Shown in pieces: positions 35,505 through 45,419 of a DNA stretch of 64,000 nucleotides. This DNA is from Schaalia suimastitidis DSM 15538 (lineage in GTDB: Bacteria > Actinomycetota > Actinomycetes > Actinomycetales > Actinomycetaceae), in NCBI RefSeq assembly GCF_000429105.1, contig NZ_AUBF01000006.1, forward strand, positions 124,001-188,000, in the 5' to 3' direction. The notes below the pieces were generated by a model that had not been told where the DNA came from, ran no database searches, and saw only the letters and a list, made by a program, of their open reading frames with translations. The first letter of the stretch is position 1. Every line of letters starts with the position of its first letter. A program made the translations under genes and the position numbers.

Positions 35505-35554
35505 GACACACCTCACAACATCACTGAGAACACACATTACCGGGGGAAATCTGC

Positions 35555-36319
35555 ATGGAAAGCACTGCGCATACTGGCTTAGCATTACGCGGCCTCGTCA
35601 AGGTTTATGGGAACCTGATGGCCGTCGCTGACCTGTCACTTGATGTCCCCGTTGGATCATTTTATGGATTTGTTGGCCCAAATGGTGCTGGAAAAACTAC
35701 AACACTGACCATGGCCACCGGTTTATTGCGTCCAGACCGTGGTGCCGCCTTTGTTCATGGTGTTGATGTGTGGAATAACCCCATGGAGGCACGTCGCCTT
35801 CTGGGAGTAATGCCTGACGGGATGCGTTTGCTCGACAAACTCTCAGGCGCGGACCTTCTGACTCACGTGGGTATGCTGCGCGGCCTCGACAAGCAAACAG
35901 CCCGTAGTCGCACGAAGGAACTCCTTGAAGCGCTTGACCTTGCGGGTGCTGCAGGCAAACTCGTGGGCGACTACAGCGCAGGTATGACCAAGAAAATTGC
36001 GTTGGCCACCGCCCTTATCCACGGACCCAAAGTCGTTGTGCTCGACGAACCATTTGAAGCAGTCGACCCTGTGTCCGCAGCGAATATACGCACGATCCTC
36101 ACAGGTTTCGTCAACAACGGCGGAACGGTAATCCTATCCAGCCACGTCATGGATACGGTGCAGGCGCTGTGCAGTCATGTGGCGGTCATTAATCATGGCC
36201 GTGTTGTCGCAGCTGGCACTACGCAGGAAGTTGCTGCAGGCTCCACCCTCGATGAGCGTTTCGCGCAGCTCGTTGGTGGACGCCGCAACGACGAGGGGCT
36301 GTCATGGTTCGGCAACTAA
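35555..36319 (+). CDS. ABC transporter ATPase subunit
   Basis: A 254-residue ABC-2-type ATPase: Walker A GPNGAGKTT, signature YSAGMTKKIALATAL (YSAGM replaces the usual LSGGQ), Walker B VVVLDEPFEAVDP, H-loop LSSHVMD. GGGGGA ribosome-binding site. It overlaps the permease gene by 16 bp, so the two form one exporter. The cargo is unknown; this kind of ATPase/ABC-2 pair is common in actinobacteria. Confidence 0.92.
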   Translation: MESTAHTGLALRGLVKVYGNLMAVADLSLDVPVGSFYGFVGPNGAGKTTTLTMATGLLRPDRGAAFVHGVDVWNNPMEARRLLGVMPDGMRLLDKLSGADLLTHVGMLRGLDKQTARSRTKELLEALDLAGAAGKLVGDYSAGMTKKIALATALIHGPKVVVLDEPFEAVDPVSAANIRTILTGFVNNGGTVILSSHVMDTVQALCSHVAVINHGRVVAAGTTQEVAAGSTLDERFAQLVGGRRNDEGLSWFGN

Positions 36320-38004
36320 TCGCGCTCAAAACGAAAATCACCTGGAATACACTCAGCCGCCAGGCATGGGTGATGGTGATGCTGATCCTTGGTTTGCTCT
36401 ATGCGCTCTCGGTTTTTGTTGGTGCAACCTTAGGTGTGGTGTTTTCTATCCATGAAGGTTTCGGACAGATCACCACAGCTATCCTCACCCTGGTGGGTGC
36501 GGTCGTTATCGCCGGTTGGTGGCTGGTACCCGCATTATTTTCCGGCATGGACAATACCCTCGATCCTCAACGTTTTGCCCCTTACGTTGGGCCATCTCGA
36601 CGTTTTGCATTTGGTACCGTGGTGGCCACCGGCATTGGGGTCGCCGGCATACTCACTACCCTGATCTTTTGTTTGCCTGTCTTGGGATGGATTCTCACCG
36701 GTCAGTGGTTGGCAGCCATTGCTGCCGCATGTGCTGTGCCTTTTGCACTGCTCACTGCCTTTGTGTGGGCACGCACTTTTTCTACATGGCTAGGTGTGCG
36801 TCTGCGTGCCACCTCAACGCGGCGCGATATGTCGGCAGCGGTGTCATCTATTGTGTTCATCGCAGTCGTAGCCCCAATGGGTGTGTGGCTGCAATGGCTA
36901 ATGCGCGATTTTAACGCGGAAATGGTTGCTTCAAGTGCGAATATCGTTTCGTGGCTCCCATTTGGCGCCATCTGGGGTGTACCGGCTGCAATCGCTGAAG
37001 CAAATTGGCTAGCCGCAGCAGGGCGCCTCGTCATTGCGGTCGCGACACTCCTGCTTGGATTACGGGTGTGGCGCAGTGTGCTCTACCAAGCAATGGGTGG
37101 CGTTGCCCAGCATCTTTCTGCCCGCGTTGACGAGGCAATCGCCGCGGGTAGGCGCCTCATCGACCCAGATAAGGATGCTTCAAAGAATCACAATGCGACA
37201 GCGGCGAACGCACCAAAGGAACTCAACTACCTACCCCGTGTCCAATGGTGGGAAAAACTTGGTTTGGCACCGGCGACGGCATCAATGGCAGCGCGAACCT
37301 CTCGCTACTGGATCCGTGATCCGCGGCTCATGGTGTCGCTGATGTCTCCAGTGATGTTTATGGGGATGGCAGTCTTCTTTGAAAAGATGGAGTATATGCC
37401 ACCTGGTATGGGTGGTTTCTTCGTGTACTTCACGCCCGTCGTCATGGGCGCCGTCGTGGGGGCGCTCGCACAGTATGACTCCACCGCAGTGTGGATCCCC
37501 GTATCGTCGGCACTACCAGGTCGACAGGAACGCCTCGGTCGTTTGATCGGTTCCTTGCCCGTCAATGTCGCACTGTGTGCGATAGGCCTGGCGATCTTCG
37601 TAGGCTTCACGGATCGAAGCGTCACCGACTATATCCTGATGCTGTCGCTGGTTCTCACATTGCTGTTGTGCGGTTCGGTGTTGACCTTAGTGATGGGTGC
37701 AGTGTGGGTGTATCCCGTACAGCCCCCAGGAACATCGCCCATGTCAACAAAGGGCACCGGTTCGATGATGACCACGATGATCTTGCAGACCGTGCAGATG
37801 CTCGGAGCGGTGGTTGTCGGCTTGCCTGCTGTTATCGTATGCAGCCTCGCCATGTGGAATATCGTGCCGGTGTGGTTGGGACCCTTGGTGGCACTGATAT
37901 GGGTGACTTTGGTGTGCATTGGTGGCATTGTGTGGGCCGGAAAGATTTGGGATCGTCACAGCGTGGATGTGCTCACTAAAATTCGTTCCTGGCCAGGACA
38001 CTAG
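36304..38004 (+). CDS. ABC transporter permease (ABC-2-like, 566 residues)
   Basis: A multi-helix membrane protein with about 12 predicted helices in two halves separated by a hydrophilic loop (residues ~270-320). The first helix is WVMVMLILGLLYALSVFVGATLG. ATG 36304 lies within the end of the ATPase gene. No substrate motif is visible. The gap up to 38158 shows only Ala/Gly-rich low-complexity sequence and no gene. Confidence 0.85.
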   Translation: MVRQLIALKTKITWNTLSRQAWVMVMLILGLLYALSVFVGATLGVVFSIHEGFGQITTAILTLVGAVVIAGWWLVPALFSGMDNTLDPQRFAPYVGPSRRFAFGTVVATGIGVAGILTTLIFCLPVLGWILTGQWLAAIAAACAVPFALLTAFVWARTFSTWLGVRLRATSTRRDMSAAVSSIVFIAVVAPMGVWLQWLMRDFNAEMVASSANIVSWLPFGAIWGVPAAIAEANWLAAAGRLVIAVATLLLGLRVWRSVLYQAMGGVAQHLSARVDEAIAAGRRLIDPDKDASKNHNATAANAPKELNYLPRVQWWEKLGLAPATASMAARTSRYWIRDPRLMVSLMSPVMFMGMAVFFEKMEYMPPGMGGFFVYFTPVVMGAVVGALAQYDSTAVWIPVSSALPGRQERLGRLIGSLPVNVALCAIGLAIFVGFTDRSVTDYILMLSLVLTLLLCGSVLTLVMGAVWVYPVQPPGTSPMSTKGTGSMMTTMILQTVQMLGAVVVGLPAVIVCSLAMWNIVPVWLGPLVALIWVTLVCIGGIVWAGKIWDRHSVDVLTKIRSWPGH

Positions 38005-38157
38005 CCACCGAGACTAGCAGTGACATGAATGCCGGTACAGCATGAATCTAGCCACCGGCAACGCTGCAGCCACAGGCGGTGGCTGAGACAGCAGGAACAA
38101 AGGCAGGCACTGCAAAAACCGAAAGCGCCGCCCTAGCCGCAGGGTGGGGAGGGTCCG

Positions 38158-38448
38158 CTACGACCGTTCCTGCTCCTGCTGGCTCACCTTCCCCTGGGCG
38201 TTTTGTTCATTCTCAGTTGCTGGCGTATCTGTTGTACCTGACGCGCTATTGCGTGTCTCTTCGTCCTTTGACGAGGCGACGCGTCCTGCAAGATAGCCCA
38301 CACCACCCACGACATAACAGATCATGGCGCCATTAGATAGGTAGCTGGCATAGGGGGTTTCAGGAAGGAACGCGGCAAGGATTGATAGCAGCACGCCCAA
38401 AGCAATTGTGGCCAAGGCGGTTGTCGGTTTGGTGAAAAACTTTGGCAT
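38158..38448 (-). CDS. Small membrane protein, unknown function
   Basis: 96 residues with two likely helices (TALATIALGVLLSILAAFLP and NGAMICYVVGGVGYLAGRV) and a hydrophilic Ser/Thr/Glu/Gln tail. I do not recognise a family. A clear AGGAG ribosome-binding site 7 bp before the ATG supports a real gene. It is divergent from ridA. Confidence 0.65.
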   Translation of the reverse strand: MPKFFTKPTTALATIALGVLLSILAAFLPETPYASYLSNGAMICYVVGGVGYLAGRVASSKDEETRNSASGTTDTPATENEQNAQGKVSQQEQERS

Positions 38449-38578
38449 TAAGGCTCCTCATGTCGATAGAGACAGCCGAATTGGCGAGGCAAGCGGACGT
38501 GAGTCGGGCGGTGCGCGTAGGCTATATTCCACAACAGATACGCAGCAACATTAGCCGCGTACAAACAAAGGATACGTC

Positions 38579-39040
38579 ATGTCACTTCCTAGTCAGCGCC
38601 TCGCCGAACTTGGCGTCGAATTGCCACCCGTTGCAGCGCCCGTTGCCGCCTACGTTCCAGCGGTGATTGACCGAGGCGTTGTTCGGACTTCCGGTCAGCT
38701 TCCCATGGACAATGGCGAGTTGCTGTGCATCGGTGCAGTGGGTGACGACGGAGCAGATCCTGATGACGCTCGCGATGCAGCACGCCAATGTGCACTGAAT
38801 GCGCTCGCGGCTGCGGCAGATATTGCTGGTGGCATTGATCGCCTTGCTGGCGTCGTCAAGGTCACGGCTTTCGTCGCCTCGTTGCCAGATTTCTACGCTC
38901 AAGCTCAAGTGGTCAACGGCGCATCCGAGTTTTTTGGTGAGGTCTTCGGTACCGCCCATGCGCGTTCAGCTGTTGGTGTGGCAGCGCTGCCGTTGAACGC
39001 GTCAGTGGAGATTGAAGTGGAATTCGCGCTGACACAATAG
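38579..39040 (+). CDS. RidA-family (YjgF/YER057c/UK114) protein
   Basis: 153 residues. RidA proteins hydrolyse reactive enamine/imine intermediates made by PLP enzymes. The frame shows VRTSGQLPMDNGELLCIGAVG, DIAGGIDRLAGVVKVTAFVASLPDF and HARSAVGVAALPLNASVEIEVEFA. It belongs to the longer ~150-residue branch, and the catalytic Arg of classical RidA is not obvious where the C-terminal motif reads ARSAVGVAALP, so deaminase activity is uncertain. Confidence 0.9.
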   Translation: MSLPSQRLAELGVELPPVAAPVAAYVPAVIDRGVVRTSGQLPMDNGELLCIGAVGDDGADPDDARDAARQCALNALAAAADIAGGIDRLAGVVKVTAFVASLPDFYAQAQVVNGASEFFGEVFGTAHARSAVGVAALPLNASVEIEVEFALTQ

Positions 39041-39281
39041 GTCCTCCGTTCCCAACGACACTGCGATGTGCCTGTACGCGTGCAGTAGTGGGCATCAGCC
39101 TGTTGTTGCACACTGAGGCACCTGATGTGTGGGGCAACGTGTGCCGTCATCGACCGCCAGGATTTATGCCGAGCACCACGCAACGCACGTGCTTAAAATT
39201 GCAACTAATAATCGGGTGTTGCCCACAAGGCCGCACCCTACGACGAACACCGTGCCTTTTGATATCAAAGTGGAGACTGAA

Positions 39282-39758
39282 ATGAGTGACATACCTACAA
39301 GCGAACAAACGCCTCGTCAAATGTTCCGCCTCGTCGACGCGCGAGTCGCAGCGCAAAGCACACCGTCAGCTGGTGGAGGCTGTGGATGCGGTGGAAAGGG
39401 GCATGGCCAAGCTGCACCGCAGGTGGATGGTATGCCGGAGTTGGCGCGGCCTCGTGGCGGTGGCTGTGGATGCGGTGGTAAGGGGCATGGCCACAGTGCA
39501 CAGCAGAGGGCAGCTGTACCATCGGGGCGCTCTCCGATCGAAGAACTCGTCGTTCAATCCATTCCTCAGGTTGTGCGTCACGCGGTGTTATTTGCCGCAG
39601 TGGACCATCTGCCTGTAGGAGAGAATCTTGTTGTCGTCACTCCTGGCCAGCCTGACCCACTGTTTGACCACCTCCAGCAGAGTGCCGCGCACTATCGGGT
39701 TGAAACCTTGCAGGCTGGGCCACAAACCTGGCGTTACCGCATCACGCGCATGTCCTAG
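39282..39758 (+). CDS. DUF2249 protein with two identical Cys-Gly-His repeats
   Basis: 158 residues. After a short N-terminus come two identical dodecapeptides GGGCGCGGKGHG at 31-42 and 59-70 (DNA 39372-39407 and 39456-39491), 16 residues apart. Each carries two Cys and one His; the second is followed by another His. The C-terminal half (VRHAVLFAAVDHLPVGENLVVV...YRVETLQAGPQTWRYRI) matches DUF2249, linked in other bacteria to redox and iron-sulfur or NO-related proteins. ATG 39282 has GGAG 8 bp upstream, which rules out an upstream start at 39129. Metal binding is my inference from the repeats. Confidence 0.8.
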   Translation: MSDIPTSEQTPRQMFRLVDARVAAQSTPSAGGGCGCGGKGHGQAAPQVDGMPELARPRGGGCGCGGKGHGHSAQQRAAVPSGRSPIEELVVQSIPQVVRHAVLFAAVDHLPVGENLVVVTPGQPDPLFDHLQQSAAHYRVETLQAGPQTWRYRITRMS

Positions 39759-39885
39759 TTTGCTGCCGTCACATTCGTCGTAGGGCTGTGCCATAAGTGC
39801 GCAGCCCTACTGTCTTTAGTGCACAATCGCATCTGCATTGCCAATACCCGTAGCAGAAGCAGTCATATGGCACTAGCGTTGGACT

Positions 39886-40368
39886 ATGAACTTCTTCGAA
39901 GATAGCCAGACGGCAGAGGATGGAACGACGCACGACGTCGTAGAAGCAGATGTGCTCATAGATGCCTCCCTTGAGGCCGTCTGGGCGCTCGTCAGCGAAC
40001 CCGGGTGGTGGATTAACGACGGGCCGTTGGGGGATCATGAGGTCAGCCTTGGCGACGACGGCCTGTACCGAGTAGCGGACCCGGAAGCGGGTGACTGGCT
40101 TGTTGAAAAATCAGATTCTGATCCGATGGATGTTGCCACGTTCCGCTGGTATCCCCTCGCGGGCGATGAATTCCCTGAGGATGCCGCTACGCGTGTCGAA
40201 GTGTCACTATCAGAAGAGCACGGCAAGGTCGCTGTTCACGTCGAAGAAAGTGGCTTGTCAGCAGTCAGTGACGACGAAGACGTTGCCTATACGGCGTGGG
40301 AGGATGCTTCAGGCATGTGGGACGAAGCGCTGGCTTCGGCACGTCGTTACCTTGAAAACCGCTCCTAA
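39886..40368 (+). CDS. SRPBCC/AHSA1-like protein
   Basis: A 160-residue START/Bet v1-like helix-grip protein: VEADVLIDASLEAVWALVSEPGWWINDGPLG is the typical beginning, and EDVAYTAWEDASGMWDEALASARRYLENR the C-terminal helix. Very acidic. Members bind small ligands or act with Hsp90; its job here is unknown. Confidence 0.85.
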   Translation: MNFFEDSQTAEDGTTHDVVEADVLIDASLEAVWALVSEPGWWINDGPLGDHEVSLGDDGLYRVADPEAGDWLVEKSDSDPMDVATFRWYPLAGDEFPEDAATRVEVSLSEEHGKVAVHVEESGLSAVSDDEDVAYTAWEDASGMWDEALASARRYLENRS

Positions 40369-40420
40369 CCAGGGAAATCCCCGATAGGCACCCGTGTTAC
40401 CTCACGCACATAATAGAGGT

Positions 40421-40861
40421 ATGAGCACTAGCGAATATGCACACTATCAGCAACATGGCGACGCTCCTGACGCGAATTCACGTGGCGGGCGCACATTCTA
40501 TGAATGGATTGAGGTTGGCGGCGAACACCTGATTTCCACCATTACTCAACTGGTTAAAGACGGCAATGTGCGCCGCATTATTTTGCGTGACTCTAGTGGA
40601 CGCGAATTATTCAGCGTCCCCATGACTGCTGGCGTGGCAGTCAGCGGTCTTGCAGTGCTTGCGGCCCCGACTCTTGCGGCAATCGGCGCGATCACTGCGC
40701 TTGTCACCAAGGTGACCTTAGAGGTTGAGCGTATCGATGTTGACCCAAATGGGGCCGGGCCTCAGCAGCAAATGCCCACACAGGGCAGCTGTGCCGAGCA
40801 GAATCACCGTGACGAGGCGGGCCCTGACCAGCCGCTCACCGGCGAAGTCATCCGTCCTTAA
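40421..40861 (+). CDS. DUF4342 membrane-associated protein
   Basis: 147 residues. The DUF4342 core is clear: GGEHLISTITQLVKDGNVRRIILRDSSGRELFSVPMTAGVAVSGLAVLAAPTLAAIGAITAL, ending in a hydrophobic helix pair. The start is unsure: ATG 40421 has AGAGG too close upstream, and an in-frame GTG at 40394 is possible. The C-terminus is polar. Function of the family is unknown. It converges on the App1-like gene after 24 bp. Confidence 0.8.
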   Translation: MSTSEYAHYQQHGDAPDANSRGGRTFYEWIEVGGEHLISTITQLVKDGNVRRIILRDSSGRELFSVPMTAGVAVSGLAVLAAPTLAAIGAITALVTKVTLEVERIDVDPNGAGPQQQMPTQGSCAEQNHRDEAGPDQPLTGEVIRP

Positions 40862-40885
40862 TCCTGTTGCGGATGCAAGTCTAGG

Positions 40886-42022
40886 TTAACGCTTGTCATT
40901 ATGGTTGCCGCACACAGCGTCACGCAACGCAAAACCGTCGTGACCAAACCACACGGGTATGTGGGCAGGCACATTGCGTAACGCCTGAGGTACCAGCGCC
41001 TCGAAAGAGTAGTGCGACATAAATTGCTCAATCGAAGACAGCGAACGAATGGCGATACCAGCCACCTGCGTGGGATACTCGGAAGCAAATTCCGCGTATA
41101 TTTCGGGGTCGCGTTGCCCATCGTCACCAACAAGGAACCACCGTATATGCGGGTATTTTCTGGCTAAACGCCGAAGTTCGCGACGTTTATGTTCTTTGCC
41201 GGAGCGGAACCACCCAGTGTGAGATGGTCCAAAATCGGTCATAAGAAAACCACCACGAGGATAGTTCATGCGGTGCAGGAAGTCGCGAAGGGTAGGAAGA
41301 ACATTCCACGGTCCAGTAGACAGGAACATCACCGGCGCTTGTGAGTCAGTGGGGGATGTGCCGTTAGCAACCAAGAAGCGGAGAAACTCGGGCATGCCTG
41401 GGACCGCTTCACGCGCTGAAACATGGTCGATTATTGAATGTTTTGCCGCCAAAAGCAGACGGGGAACCATTGACACCAGGACGGTGTCATCAATATCAGA
41501 TACCACACCAAAGGTTTCCGACTGCCCAATAATACGAATGTCAACACCAACAGCGTGGGTTGCCTTTACCATGCCTTTGCGTGTTCCCGGCAGTGCCTGT
41601 TGAAGGTCACTGATATCCGATTGGTCAAGGACCTGAATGAGGGCTCGATGCCAACCGGGAGGTAGTTTATGGCCACTCAGCGTTAAGTCAACATAGCCAC
41701 CTCGATCGGCGAAAGCGATCTTCGACGCTGCTCCGAGGGTGACCAGGACAGGCTGGCGGGGAACCTGCGCGTCAAAAAACTGCCGCCAACCTCGTTTATT
41801 GCGCAGCCATAAACGTTGATCGTCTTTGCGTCCCATTATGACGCGACCAAGAATACGAGCTTCCTCACCATTACCATGACCACCAAATCCAATAAACTCC
41901 GGGTGGAAGCCAAGATGGCTCAGGGCGCGTGACAAAGTCGTTGAGCAGACCTCGCCCGCGCGATTGGTGGTGTGTAGCAGCCACGATGGAGTTTCGTCGT
42001 CAATCAGACAGCCTGCTCTCAC
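40886..42022 (-). CDS. App1-like (DUF2183) phosphatase
   Basis: 378 residues. The C-terminal two-thirds is a HAD-type lipid phosphatase resembling yeast App1 phosphatidate phosphatase: VVSDIDDTV (nucleophile), [32 protein letters not shown] and [15 protein letters not shown] are the motifs. The N-terminal ~150 residues form the usual beta-rich accessory domain. Bacterial substrates are unproven. It lies between a convergent DUF4342 gene and an MFS gene on the same strand, 121 bp away. Confidence 0.88.
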   Translation of the reverse strand: MRAGCLIDDETPSWLLHTTNRAGEVCSTTLSRALSHLGFHPEFIGFGGHGNGEEARILGRVIMGRKDDQRLWLRNKRGWRQFFDAQVPRQPVLVTLGAASKIAFADRGGYVDLTLSGHKLPPGWHRALIQVLDQSDISDLQQALPGTRKGMVKATHAVGVDIRIIGQSETFGVVSDIDDTVLVSMVPRLLLAAKHSIIDHVSAREAVPGMPEFLRFLVANGTSPTDSQAPVMFLSTGPWNVLPTLRDFLHRMNYPRGGFLMTDFGPSHTGWFRSGKEHKRRELRRLARKYPHIRWFLVGDDGQRDPEIYAEFASEYPTQVAGIAIRSLSSIEQFMSHYSFEALVPQALRNVPAHIPVWFGHDGFALRDAVCGNHNDKR

Positions 42023-42143
42023 AATTCAACCTTCGTGTTGGGGGATCGGCGCACCTTAGGGCGTGCGTCTCTATTGTGCACTAGTGTGCTTTTCATCGGT
42101 ACCCACGGTTTTTTCTTGGTCGCTTCATCTGCCGAAATTAAAC

Positions 42144-43376
42144 TTATGACGCAACAATGGAGGCGTGCAGACGCATTTCTGCAGCGTCAACACCGCGACG
42201 CAGGCGAGGCAAGCCAATGAGCATCACCGCAACCATGAACCATGCGAAGGCCACCATCACGAGAAAACCACCGTGGGAATCCGTGGTATCAACAGCGGGA
42301 CCAGCAGCAGCCGAACCTAAAGATACGCCGATATTCATCGCAGTACTCATCCACGCTAAACCCTCGGTGAGCTGCGCGGGTGGAACAACTTTGGTCACGA
42401 TCATATTGACATTTGTCAGCGTTGGTGCGCAGGCTGCTCCAGCAAGCATCAAAGCAAAGCCAAGAACCCGGATGTCGTGAGCGAAAAGGAATGTGCTCAC
42501 ACCTAAAGTTAAGGCGACAACGCCAACGGCAAATAGCTTCCACAGTGGTTGAAGCCAGGTCCGTGCCCCATAAATGAGTGCCGACACCAGTGAACCGGCA
42601 GCCATCAGGGCCAAAAGGACTCCTGACATCGCTGGAACGCCTCGCTCTTCCGTGAAGGCGAGAACGGATACGTCATTAGCTCCAAAAAGTGCGCCCGCAC
42701 CCACGTATGTGACAATGAGGACGAGGACCACGGGGTCTCGCAGCACGCTGCGTTGCTTTTCGGTGTGGGAGGTGACGGGAAGCAAAACAGGTTCGGTGGA
42801 GCGTTGTGACAAAAAGACGAGGCCGCCAAATGCCAGGAAGAGGGCCGACAGTATCAGACCAACTGAAGGATGTATCAGCGCGCCAAGTACCGTGGACAGG
42901 ATAGGGCCGGTAATGAAAATAACTTCATCAACGGCTGCTTCAAGGGCGTAGGCGGAAGAGAGGTGTTGGGATGTGCGACTGACCGATTTCCACCGTGACC
43001 GAACCAGAGCACCAGGCGACCCCCATGTCGCCCCCGCAATGGCGGCCAAGACAAAGAGGAGCCACACGGGGGCTGCAAGACTAGCAGCGACAGTAAAGGC
43101 AATAAGGGCAGCGACCGACACTGCCAGCGCAGGTCCCATCACTCGGCGCTGCCCGTACCGATCGACGAGGCGGGCCAACGGGGGTGCAGCAAAGGCAAGG
43201 GCAATGATATTAGAGGCGGCTACAGCACCCGCCAATGTGTAATTCCCATAGGTCGCTTTCACAAGCAAAATAATGGAGATCCCCACCATGGACATGGGTA
43301 GGCGCAGCACCGCACCTGCCAGTGAAAATTGCCAGGCGCCAGGTAATCTGAGTATCTCCGAATAGCTCTTCAGCAC
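42144..43376 (-). CDS. MFS transporter
   Basis: 410 residues, 12 predicted helices, with the loop-2 motif ARLVDRYGQRRVMGPAL (the MFS GxxxDRxGRR element). NVNMIVTKVVPPAQLTEGLAWMSTAMNIGVSLGSAAAGPAVD is typical of drug or sugar-efflux members of this superfamily. Substrate unknown. Transcribed alone. Confidence 0.88.
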   Translation of the reverse strand: MLKSYSEILRLPGAWQFSLAGAVLRLPMSMVGISIILLVKATYGNYTLAGAVAASNIIALAFAAPPLARLVDRYGQRRVMGPALAVSVAALIAFTVAASLAAPVWLLFVLAAIAGATWGSPGALVRSRWKSVSRTSQHLSSAYALEAAVDEVIFITGPILSTVLGALIHPSVGLILSALFLAFGGLVFLSQRSTEPVLLPVTSHTEKQRSVLRDPVVLVLIVTYVGAGALFGANDVSVLAFTEERGVPAMSGVLLALMAAGSLVSALIYGARTWLQPLWKLFAVGVVALTLGVSTFLFAHDIRVLGFALMLAGAACAPTLTNVNMIVTKVVPPAQLTEGLAWMSTAMNIGVSLGSAAAGPAVDTTDSHGGFLVMVAFAWFMVAVMLIGLPRLRRGVDAAEMRLHASIVAS

Positions 43377-43454
43377 GATTTTCTATCGTAGTGATAGCAA
43401 CGTCGAAAACCAACGTCGATCATGGGCGCGATTGCTCACGAAATCGGGCAAAAT

Positions 43455-43490
43455 TGTGGGTCTGGGCCCTAAAAGGAACCCAGACCCACA
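43455..43490 (-). terminator. Hairpin terminator after phosphoglucomutase
   Basis: TGTGGGTCTGGG and CCCAGACCCACA form a perfect 12-bp stem around a 12-base loop, 25 bp past the pgm stop codon. Confidence 0.8.
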
Positions 43491-43514
43491 CGTTCAGTAT
43501 CCGCCGCTAAATAT

Positions 43515-45185
43515 TCAGCTCAGGGCGTCAGATACCAACGCCTTTGCGGCCTCTTGCACCTGTGCAAGATGCTCAGCGCCACGGAATGACTCCGCATAGA
43601 TCTTGTAGACATCCTCAGTTCCAGAAGGTCGTGCCGCAAACCATGCATTGTCGGTGGTGACTTTAAGTCCCCCGATAGGGGCATCGTTCCCGGGTGCTCG
43701 CACAAGTTTTGCTGTGATCGCATCACCGGCGAGTTCCGTTGCCGTCACCGCAGCAGGGTCGAGGGCAGCAAGTTTGGCTTTTTCTTCACGCGTGGCGGCA
43801 GCGTCGATGCGGGCATAGACAGAAGCGCCATAACGTTCGACCTGATCGGCGTGGAGCTCGGAGGGGCTCTTTCCGGTGACAGCCATTATTTCTGACGCGA
43901 GGAGAGCCAGGATAATGCCATCTTTATCGGTAGACCACACGGTGCCGTCCTTGCGGAGGAAGGATGCGCCTGCGGATTCTTCGCCGCCGAAACCTACTGA
44001 ACCGTCGAGCAGGCCAGGGACAAAGAACTTAAAGCCAACGGGTACCTCGATGAGTGTGCGACCCAGGCCAGCGACAACGCGGTCAATGAGTGAGGAAGAG
44101 ACAAGTGTCTTGCCTACCGCGGCGTCGGCCGGCCAGTTGGGACGGTGCGTGAATAGGTATTCGATGGCAACGGCAAGGTAATGATTGGGGTTCATGAGCC
44201 CGTCAGCAGTGACAATGCCATGACGGTCAGAGTCAGCGTCATTACCGGTGGCGATGTCGTAAGGGGTGGAGCCGTTGGCGTCGGGAGTCATCGCCTCACG
44301 TAGTGATGCCATAGCGTAAGGGGAGGAGCAGTCCATGCGGATTTTCCCATCCCAGTCCAGCGTCATAAATGGCCACGCGGGGTCCACGACCGGGTTCACA
44401 ACTGTCAGGTCCAAACTGTAGCGTTCAGCAATTGCCGCCCAGTAATCGACAGCTGCACCGCCCAGTGGGTCTGCGCCGATACGGATCCCAGCGTTGCGGA
44501 TGGCATCAATATCGATTACCTGGTCAAGCTGGCTCACGTAGTTTTCGACGTAGTCGTAGGCTTCGATACATGGGTGCTCGAACAGGTCGGTGCCCACAAT
44601 GCGAGGAATCGCACGCCAGTCATCTTCAAGGATTTCGTTGGCCCGTGCAGCAATCCAACCTGTGGCATCGGAGTCAGCAGGACCGCCATGCGGGGGGTTG
44701 TATTTGAAGCCGCCATCACGAGGCGGATTATGCGAAGGGGTGACAACGATGCCGTCAGCAAGGCCCGGGCCGGAAGTGCGCAGGGCCTGTGGCGCGCCGT
44801 TGGCGCAGAGGATGGCGACAGAGACAGCCGGGGTGGGTGTGTAGGAACCGCGTGAGTCGATGCGGACGGTGACGCCTGCTGCGGCGAGCACCTCCAGTGC
44901 AGAGCGCCACGCTGGTTCAGATAGGGCGTGAGTGTCGCGGCCAATGAAAAGCGGTCCGTCGATACCTTGTGAGGCGCGATATTCGACGATGGCGGCTGTA
45001 GTGGCAACGATGTGGGCCTCGTTGAACGCGCTGTCCAAGGAGGAGCCACGGTGACCCGAAGTACCAAACACCACCCGCTGGTTGGGATTGGTCATATCAG
45101 GTTCGCGGTCATAGTATGCGGCGGTCACCGTGTTAACGTCGATAAGGTCTTCTGGAAGGGCAACTGTGCCAGCTCGATCATGCAT
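43515..45185 (-). CDS. pgm: Phosphoglucomutase (alpha-D-glucose phosphate-specific)
   Basis: Interconverts glucose 1- and 6-phosphate, linking glycogen and envelope sugars to glycolysis. GTSGHRGSSLDSAFNEAH, the phosphoserine loop VVTPSHNPPRDGG, the metal loop GNDADSDRHG, the sugar-binding GFGGEESAGAS and the phosphate-binding RPSGTEDVYKIYAE are all intact. 556 residues, right for the Pgm (not PMM) branch. The gene is divergent from an AGE-family epimerase across 234 bp with no other recognisable gene. Confidence 0.96.
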   Translation of the reverse strand: MHDRAGTVALPEDLIDVNTVTAAYYDREPDMTNPNQRVVFGTSGHRGSSLDSAFNEAHIVATTAAIVEYRASQGIDGPLFIGRDTHALSEPAWRSALEVLAAAGVTVRIDSRGSYTPTPAVSVAILCANGAPQALRTSGPGLADGIVVTPSHNPPRDGGFKYNPPHGGPADSDATGWIAARANEILEDDWRAIPRIVGTDLFEHPCIEAYDYVENYVSQLDQVIDIDAIRNAGIRIGADPLGGAAVDYWAAIAERYSLDLTVVNPVVDPAWPFMTLDWDGKIRMDCSSPYAMASLREAMTPDANGSTPYDIATGNDADSDRHGIVTADGLMNPNHYLAVAIEYLFTHRPNWPADAAVGKTLVSSSLIDRVVAGLGRTLIEVPVGFKFFVPGLLDGSVGFGGEESAGASFLRKDGTVWSTDKDGIILALLASEIMAVTGKSPSELHADQVERYGASVYARIDAAATREEKAKLAALDPAAVTATELAGDAITAKLVRAPGNDAPIGGLKVTTDNAWFAARPSGTEDVYKIYAESFRGAEHLAQVQEAAKALVSDALS

Positions 45186-45419
45186 GAGGCCAGTGTCACA
45201 TGATTCGGGTCACTTTGGGAGGGCTGTTCAGATTCAGGGACGAGGCGTCGGCGCGCTCTGGCCGCGAGGTGTTCCGGTGGGAACCTTGGCATTGAGAGGC
45301 ATATGTGACCTTTGGGTGCAAAGTGCTGGTGATTTGCCGTTACCATAGTGTTACGCAGGTCACCGGGACCTGTTTTATGTGGCATCGCTGCCGCGTTCTA
45401 TTGATCTCATGGAGGAACT

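Noticed and set aside
45186-45419. A short plus-strand frame and CRP-like sequences between pgm and the epimerase gene
   Set aside because: No conserved protein and no complete TGTGA-N6-TCACA motif.
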